A stretch of DNA of 10,033 bases. It comes from Sphingomonas sp. (lineage in GTDB: Bacteria; Pseudomonadota; Alphaproteobacteria; Sphingomonadales; Sphingomonadaceae). Made by a program: the position numbers and the translations under genes. The stretch is from positions 1 to 10,033 of the forward strand of contig JASLBO010000520.1 of NCBI GenBank assembly GCA_030146605.1, in the 5' to 3' direction. The notes under the pieces are model-generated. The model searched no databases. It saw nothing but the letters and a program-made list of their open reading frames with translations, and was not told the DNA's origin. This document shows positions 6,678-10,033 of the stretch, in pieces (position 1 is the stretch's first letter; each line of letters opens with the position of its first letter).

Positions 6678-7213
6678 GTGCGGATCGCCTTCAGGATTTC
6701 GTCGACGGTGGTGTCGTGCGGAGCGACGACGCTCTGCACGCGGATCGGGGCGAGCGCATAGAAAGGATTTCTTATCGCCGCCAGTTCGGCGAGAATCTCC
6801 TCGGGGTCGCGACCCCGGAGCAAGGGCCGCGTGTCGCGGCGACGGACACGGTCGGCGAGAACCGAAGGCTCGGCATCGAGCCAGATCGCGATCGACTGGT
6901 CGAGGATCAGCCCGCGGGTATCCTGGTTGATGAAGGCGCCGCCGCCCGTGGCGATCACCTTGGGGGTGCCGTCGATCAGCCGCGCGATGACGCGGCGTTC
7001 CCCATCTCTGAAATAGGGTTCGCCGAACTTTTCGAAGATATCCGAGATGCTCATCCCTGCCGCCGCCTCGATCTCGTGATCGGCGTCGACGAAAGGCAGG
7101 CGCAGGCGCTGGGCGAGGCGGCGGCCGACCGTGGTCTTGCCGGCGCCCATCAGCCCGACCAGCACGATCGGCTTGCCCTTCCAGGGCCAGTCTTGGGCAT
7201 GCGCTTGCAACAT
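6674..7213 (-). CDS. aroK: Shikimate kinase AroK
   Basis: A 179-residue P-loop kinase that phosphorylates shikimate to shikimate-3-phosphate. Motifs are intact: Walker A GLMGAGKT (20-27), shikimate-binding DAD (43-45) in FVDADHEIE, the FRDGER region (68-73), the ATGGGAF loop (88-94) and a LID-type RRRDTRPLL (125-132). The short N-terminal extension before the P-loop (QAHAQDWPWKGKPIV) is common in alphaproteobacterial AroK. The reading frame is open up to an ATG at 7264, but I set the start at ATG 7213: a promoter with good -35 and -10 boxes lies at 7223-7251, inside that extension, and the extra residues (MRGPFARDPPSLYSPPK) do not resemble AroK. It is the first gene of the minus-strand cluster and overlaps aroB by four bases. 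Confidence 0.96.
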   Translation of the reverse strand: MLQAHAQDWPWKGKPIVLVGLMGAGKTTVGRRLAQRLRLPFVDADHEIEAAAGMSISDIFEKFGEPYFRDGERRVIARLIDGTPKVIATGGGAFINQDTRGLILDQSIAIWLDAEPSVLADRVRRRDTRPLLRGRDPEEILAELAAIRNPFYALAPIRVQSVVAPHDTTVDEILKAIRT

Positions 7214-7222
7214 CTTCGGGGG

Positions 7223-7251
7223 GCTATACAGCGAGGGCGGGTCTCGGGCAA
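7223..7251 (-). promoter_or_regulatory. Sigma-70-like promoter for aroK-aroB, near-leaderless
   Basis: Read on the minus strand, TTGCCC (7251-7246) and TATAGC (7228-7223) are separated by exactly 17 bases. Each hexamer matches the housekeeping consensus at four of six positions. Transcription would begin around 7216-7217, only a few bases before the aroK ATG at 7213, so the message would be nearly leaderless, which fits the absence of a Shine-Dalgarno there. The -35 box lies in one arm of a short inverted repeat (CGGGC/GCCCG, 7245-7259), which may be chance in such GC-rich DNA. Confidence 0.5.
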
Positions 7252-7286
7252 AAGGCCCGCGCATTTCTCATATTACGGACCGTTAT

Positions 7287-7424
7287 ATGTCCCGATCGCT
7301 CGTCGCGCTCATTGTCGTCCTCCTCGTGCTGGTGGGGGGAATCATATTCCTCTCGACGCGCAGCACCGAGAAGGAGCCGGTCCGCATGGAGAAGGTGGTC
7401 CCGCTTGATAACCTCACGAACTAA
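7287..7424 (+). CDS. Small single-span membrane protein of unknown function (45 residues)
   Basis: ATG at 7287 to TAA at 7422-7424 encodes 45 residues: a short basic start (MSRS), one clear transmembrane stretch LVALIVVLLVLVGGIIFL (5-22), then a charged tail (TRSTEKEPVRMEKVVPLDNLTN). The frame is open further upstream into aroK's opposite strand, but the ATG at 7287 gives a proper membrane protein and lies outside aroK. There is no Shine-Dalgarno; TATTAC at 7271-7276 could be a -10 box of a nearly leaderless message, though no -35 is visible. Its 3' end overlaps the start of the 594-residue gene by 20 bases, and its last codons hold that gene's ribosome site, so the two are probably expressed together. 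I do not recognise a named family. Confidence 0.7.
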   Translation: MSRSLVALIVVLLVLVGGIIFLSTRSTEKEPVRMEKVVPLDNLTN

Positions 7425-9189
7425 GGTTTCGCGGATCGGGCTGGCGGCGCTGCTGCTCGCTGGCGTGGGAGTGCCCGCGCTGGGGCAGGATACGCCCGAA
7501 TCGCTGCTGCCCCCGGGGTTCGACGATCCCGCGCCGACGCCTGCGCCGGCACCCGGACCGTCGGCTGCGCCCACCCGCGCGGCCGAGCCGGCGCTTCCCG
7601 CCGAACCCGGGGTGTCGCTGCCCGACAACGCTTTTGGCAACTTCGCCGAGGCCGCGGCGGAGCAGGCGGCCGAGATCGATCTTTCGAAATACGAGCTGCC
7701 CGAATTCGCCAGGCACTCGCTCGACCGGGTCGGCGCTTTCGCGGCGGGCAATGCGGCATTCCCGGCGGATTCGTTCGGCGCGAGCGACGGGCGCTTTCTG
7801 CAGGTGCTGATGCGGCGGATGGATGCGCCGGTGGCGTCGCGTTGGGCGTCGATCGTCCTGCGGCGTGCATTGATGTCGCCGCTCGATACGCCGGCCGGCG
7901 TGAACGGCGCGGACTTCGCGGCCGAGCGCGCCTGGGCATTGCTGCGGATGGGCGAGGCCAATGCCGCACGCGCGGTGATCGAGGATGTCGACACCGACAA
8001 TTACACCAGCTGGCTCTATCAGGTGGCGATGCAGACAGCGCTGGCGAACGGCGATCCGGGCGCGCTCTGTCCAATCGCCGACAAGGGTGCGGCGGCGATC
8101 GCGCAGCGCGGCTGGGCGCTGGCGCAGGCGATGTGCACCGGACTTGCGGGCAAGCCCAACGAGGCGGGACAGGCCTTCAACCGCGCGCGCTCGGGAACGA
8201 GCCCGTCGGACATCGACAATCTGCTCGCGGAGAAGGTGCTCGGCACAGGGGCACAGGGGCGCCGGGCCGTGACGATCGAGTGGAATCCGGTGGTGCAGCT
8301 GACGGCGTGGCGCTGGGGGCTGGCGACCGCCACCGGAGTGGAGGTGCCCGCCGATCTGTATCAGACCGTGGGACCGCAGGTGCGCTATTGGCAGGCGCTT
8401 GCGCCGAATATCGACCCCGCGGCCCGTGCGGCATCGGCCGAACTGGCGGCGACGGCGGGCGTGTTCTCCAACGCCGGGCTGGTCGATCTTTATTCGGAGA
8501 TCGAGCAGGCGGGCGATACGGGCGACGCGCAGACCGTCGCGCGCGATCTTCGCACTGCTTATACCGACGGCGATGTCGGCACGCGGGTCAAGGCGCTGCG
8601 GACGTTGTGGGACGCGGCGAATACGCCGCGCATGCGATATGCACGATTGATCCTGACCGCGCGCGCGGCTTCGTGGATCCCGGCAAGCGACAAGGTCGAG
8701 GATTCCGATCGGCTGATCGCATCGATGCTGTCGTCGGGTTATGAGGCGGCAGCGCTCGAATGGCGGCCGGCGGTCAAGCGCGGGAGCGAGGGCTGGGCGC
8801 TGCTCGCACTCGCCGATCCCGGCGGCGCCGGAGTCCCCGCGGGCGACGTCACTGGCTTTGCCGATGCGGGATCGCGGCGCAAGGCGCAGCTGCTGCTCGC
8901 CGGACTTGCGGGGCTTGGCCGGATGGGGGCGAGCGAGGCGCAGAGCGCTGCGACGGCGCTCGACGTGCAGATCGGCGGGATCAATGGCTGGACGCAGGCG
9001 ATCGACGCCGCCGGGCAGCGCGGCGACGCCGCGACGGTGGCTTTGCTCGCGGGCGTCGGAATGCAGTCGGTCAGCTGGGACTATGTCGCCCCCGAGGCGC
9101 TGTTCCACATCGTCGCCGCGATGCGGGCGGCGGGGATGGTGAATTATGCGCGGATGATCGCCGTGGAGGCGGTCACGCGGTCCGCTTGA
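7405..9189 (+). CDS. Exported, Ala-rich alpha-helical protein of unknown function (594 residues)
   Basis: The start is TTG at 7405: GGAG-AAGG (7388-7395) precedes it by nine bases, and it yields a convincing signal peptide with basic residues (SRTKVSR), a hydrophobic core (IGLAALLLAGVGV, 11-23) and PALG before Gln28. In-frame codons further upstream give only a Ser/Arg/Trp-rich shadow of the small membrane gene. After cleavage there is a Pro/Ala linker (37-70, APTPAPAPGP), then about 520 residues dominated by Ala-rich helices with recurring W-A-L and A-x-A-x-x-L patterns, suggestive of an alpha-solenoid or degenerate TPR-like fold. Only two Cys are seen in the well-counted part (222 and 244), near each other and able to form a disulfide. 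I recognise no enzyme motif. The last codon overlaps xerD (TTGA, 9186-9189). Periplasmic location is inferred; function unassigned. Confidence 0.85.
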   Translation: MITSRTKVSRIGLAALLLAGVGVPALGQDTPESLLPPGFDDPAPTPAPAPGPSAAPTRAAEPALPAEPGVSLPDNAFGNFAEAAAEQAAEIDLSKYELPEFARHSLDRVGAFAAGNAAFPADSFGASDGRFLQVLMRRMDAPVASRWASIVLRRALMSPLDTPAGVNGADFAAERAWALLRMGEANAARAVIEDVDTDNYTSWLYQVAMQTALANGDPGALCPIADKGAAAIAQRGWALAQAMCTGLAGKPNEAGQAFNRARSGTSPSDIDNLLAEKVLGTGAQGRRAVTIEWNPVVQLTAWRWGLATATGVEVPADLYQTVGPQVRYWQALAPNIDPAARAASAELAATAGVFSNAGLVDLYSEIEQAGDTGDAQTVARDLRTAYTDGDVGTRVKALRTLWDAANTPRMRYARLILTARAASWIPASDKVEDSDRLIASMLSSGYEAAALEWRPAVKRGSEGWALLALADPGGAGVPAGDVTGFADAGSRRKAQLLLAGLAGLGRMGASEAQSAATALDVQIGGINGWTQAIDAAGQRGDAATVALLAGVGMQSVSWDYVAPEALFHIVAAMRAAGMVNYARMIAVEAVTRSA

Positions 9190-10033
9190 GCGGGTTTGCC
9201 GATCATGCGTTGATCGAGCGCTTTCTCGAGATGATGCAGGCCGAGGCGGGGGCGGCGGGAAATACCCTGGCGGCTTATGGTTCCGATCTGCGGCTGGCTT
9301 CCGAACTGCTCGAGGGGCGGCTCGGCGAGGCGGAGGCGGGCGACATCGAACGGCTCGCGGGCGAGTGGCAGGCACTGGCGCGCTCGACCGTGGCGCGAAA
9401 GGCGGCGGCGTTGCGGCGGTTCTTCGCGTTCCTTGCCGACGAAGGGCTGCGCAAAGACGATCCGAGTGCGGCATTGCCGCGGCCCGGAACGCCGCGAGCG
9501 CTGCCGAAGGTGCTGAGCATCGAGGATGTCGACGCGATGTTCGCGGTGATTACGGCGCGGCAGGCGCGGGTACCCGCTGATCCGCTCGATCTCAGGCTCG
9601 CAGCGCTGATCGAGCTGCTCTATGGATCGGGGCTGCGCGCGACCGAACTGGTCTCGCTGCCGCGCAACGCCGTGGCGCCCGACCGGCCGTATCTGATCCT
9701 CAAGGGCAAGGGCGGACGCGAGCGGCTGGTGCCGATCTCGGACCGGGCGCGGGCGGCGGTGGCGGCGTGGCGCGAGCACGTCGCGGCGGGGAGGCCTTGG
9801 CTGTTTCCGTCCGGCAAGGCGCACCTGTCACGCGTTCGGCTCTACCAATTGGTCCAGGCGCTGGCGGCCGAGGCGGGGATCCCGCCCGATCGCGTGAGCC
9901 CGCACGTACTTCGCCATGCCTTTGCCACGCATCTGCTGGAGGGAGGGGCCGACCTTCGCGCGCTTCAGGCGATGCTCGGCCACGCCGATATCGCCACGAC
10001 CGAGATCTACACGCATGTCGACAGCAAGCGGCT
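9186..10033 (+). CDS. xerD: Site-specific tyrosine recombinase XerD (3' end outside window)
   Basis: 282 codons are visible with no stop before the window edge. The N-terminal SAM-like DNA-binding domain (about 5-95) has the Xer pattern LIERFLEMMQAE...NTLAAYGSDL and the STVARKAAALRRFFAFL helix. The catalytic domain shows the full set: Arg151 (GSGLRATEL), Lys175 in KGKGGRER, His240 and Arg243 (SPHVLRHAFATHLLEGG), His266 (MLGHADI) and the nucleophile Tyr275 (TTEIYTHV). Only about 15-25 residues should be missing. XerC and XerD resolve chromosome dimers at dif with FtsK. XerD rather than XerC is inferred from the sequence style and from the position divergent from aroK-aroB, a recurrent alphaproteobacterial arrangement. 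The start is TTG at 9186, overlapping the preceding TGA; the next ATG (9231) would cut into the first helix. GGAGG at 9165-9169 is rather distant. Confidence 0.93.
   Translation, partial: MSGFADHALIERFLEMMQAEAGAAGNTLAAYGSDLRLASELLEGRLGEAEAGDIERLAGEWQALARSTVARKAAALRRFFAFLADEGLRKDDPSAALPRPGTPRALPKVLSIEDVDAMFAVITARQARVPADPLDLRLAALIELLYGSGLRATELVSLPRNAVAPDRPYLILKGKGGRERLVPISDRARAAVAAWREHVAAGRPWLFPSGKAHLSRVRLYQLVQALAAEAGIPPDRVSPHVLRHAFATHLLEGGADLRALQAMLGHADIATTEIYTHVDSKR

Noticed and set aside
5256..6761. 501-codon open frame on the plus strand
   Set aside because: Antisense shadow of aroB and the 2H-like gene; no domain pattern.
7414..9474. 686-codon open frame on the minus strand
   Set aside because: Antisense of the exported protein and the start of xerD; Arg/Pro/His-rich with no motif, while the plus strand has a signal peptide and, in xerD, a complete catalytic set.
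9186..10033. Tyrosine recombinase as a sign of an integrated mobile element
   Set aside because: Sequence style and the aroK-aroB neighbourhood fit housekeeping XerD; there is no tRNA, att-like repeat, phage gene or composition change in the window.

Overview
The window is a gene-dense, uniformly GC-rich stretch of chromosome (intergenic gaps mostly under 90 bases, strong G/C at third codon positions). Gene content, protein style and the aroK-aroB / xerD neighbourhood fit an alphaproteobacterium, most likely a sphingomonad. This assignment rests on recognising protein families by eye, not on a search. I see no phage, transposon, CRISPR, tRNA or rRNA, and no composition shift that suggests transfer.

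Layout. The left edge (1-180, +) is the 3' end of an unrecognised gene, followed at once by a strong hairpin (179-214). Next comes a tight plus-strand cluster of four genes: a divergent IscU/SufU-type Fe-S scaffold protein (264-689), a KefB/KefC-type glutathione-regulated-like K+/H+ antiporter with a nucleotide-binding RCK domain (689-2470), diacylglycerol kinase DgkA (2467-2844) and a DUF423 membrane protein (2841-3176). Each of the last three starts inside the stop region of the gene before it, so the four are very probably one translationally coupled operon, three of whose products sit in the inner membrane.

Converging on this from the right is a minus-strand cluster: shikimate kinase aroK (7213-6674), 3-dehydroquinate synthase aroB (6677-5577, TTG start overlapping the aroK stop), a small protein with two HxT motifs like 2H-type RNA phosphodiesterases (5504-5127), and a secreted M1 metallopeptidase of the leukotriene-A4-hydrolase type (5080-3203). 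A good sigma-70-like promoter lies just before aroK and predicts an almost leaderless mRNA.

Divergent from aroK on the plus strand are a 45-residue single-span membrane protein (7287-7424), a 594-residue secreted protein of unknown function whose TTG start lies inside the small gene (7405-9189), and the tyrosine recombinase XerD (from 9186, running off the window), again starting with TTG inside the previous stop codon. AroK and AroB supply steps of the shikimate pathway and XerD resolves chromosome dimers, so this is housekeeping territory. The less explored pieces are the 2H-like protein, the scaffold protein without the full cysteine set, the small membrane protein and the 594-residue exported protein.
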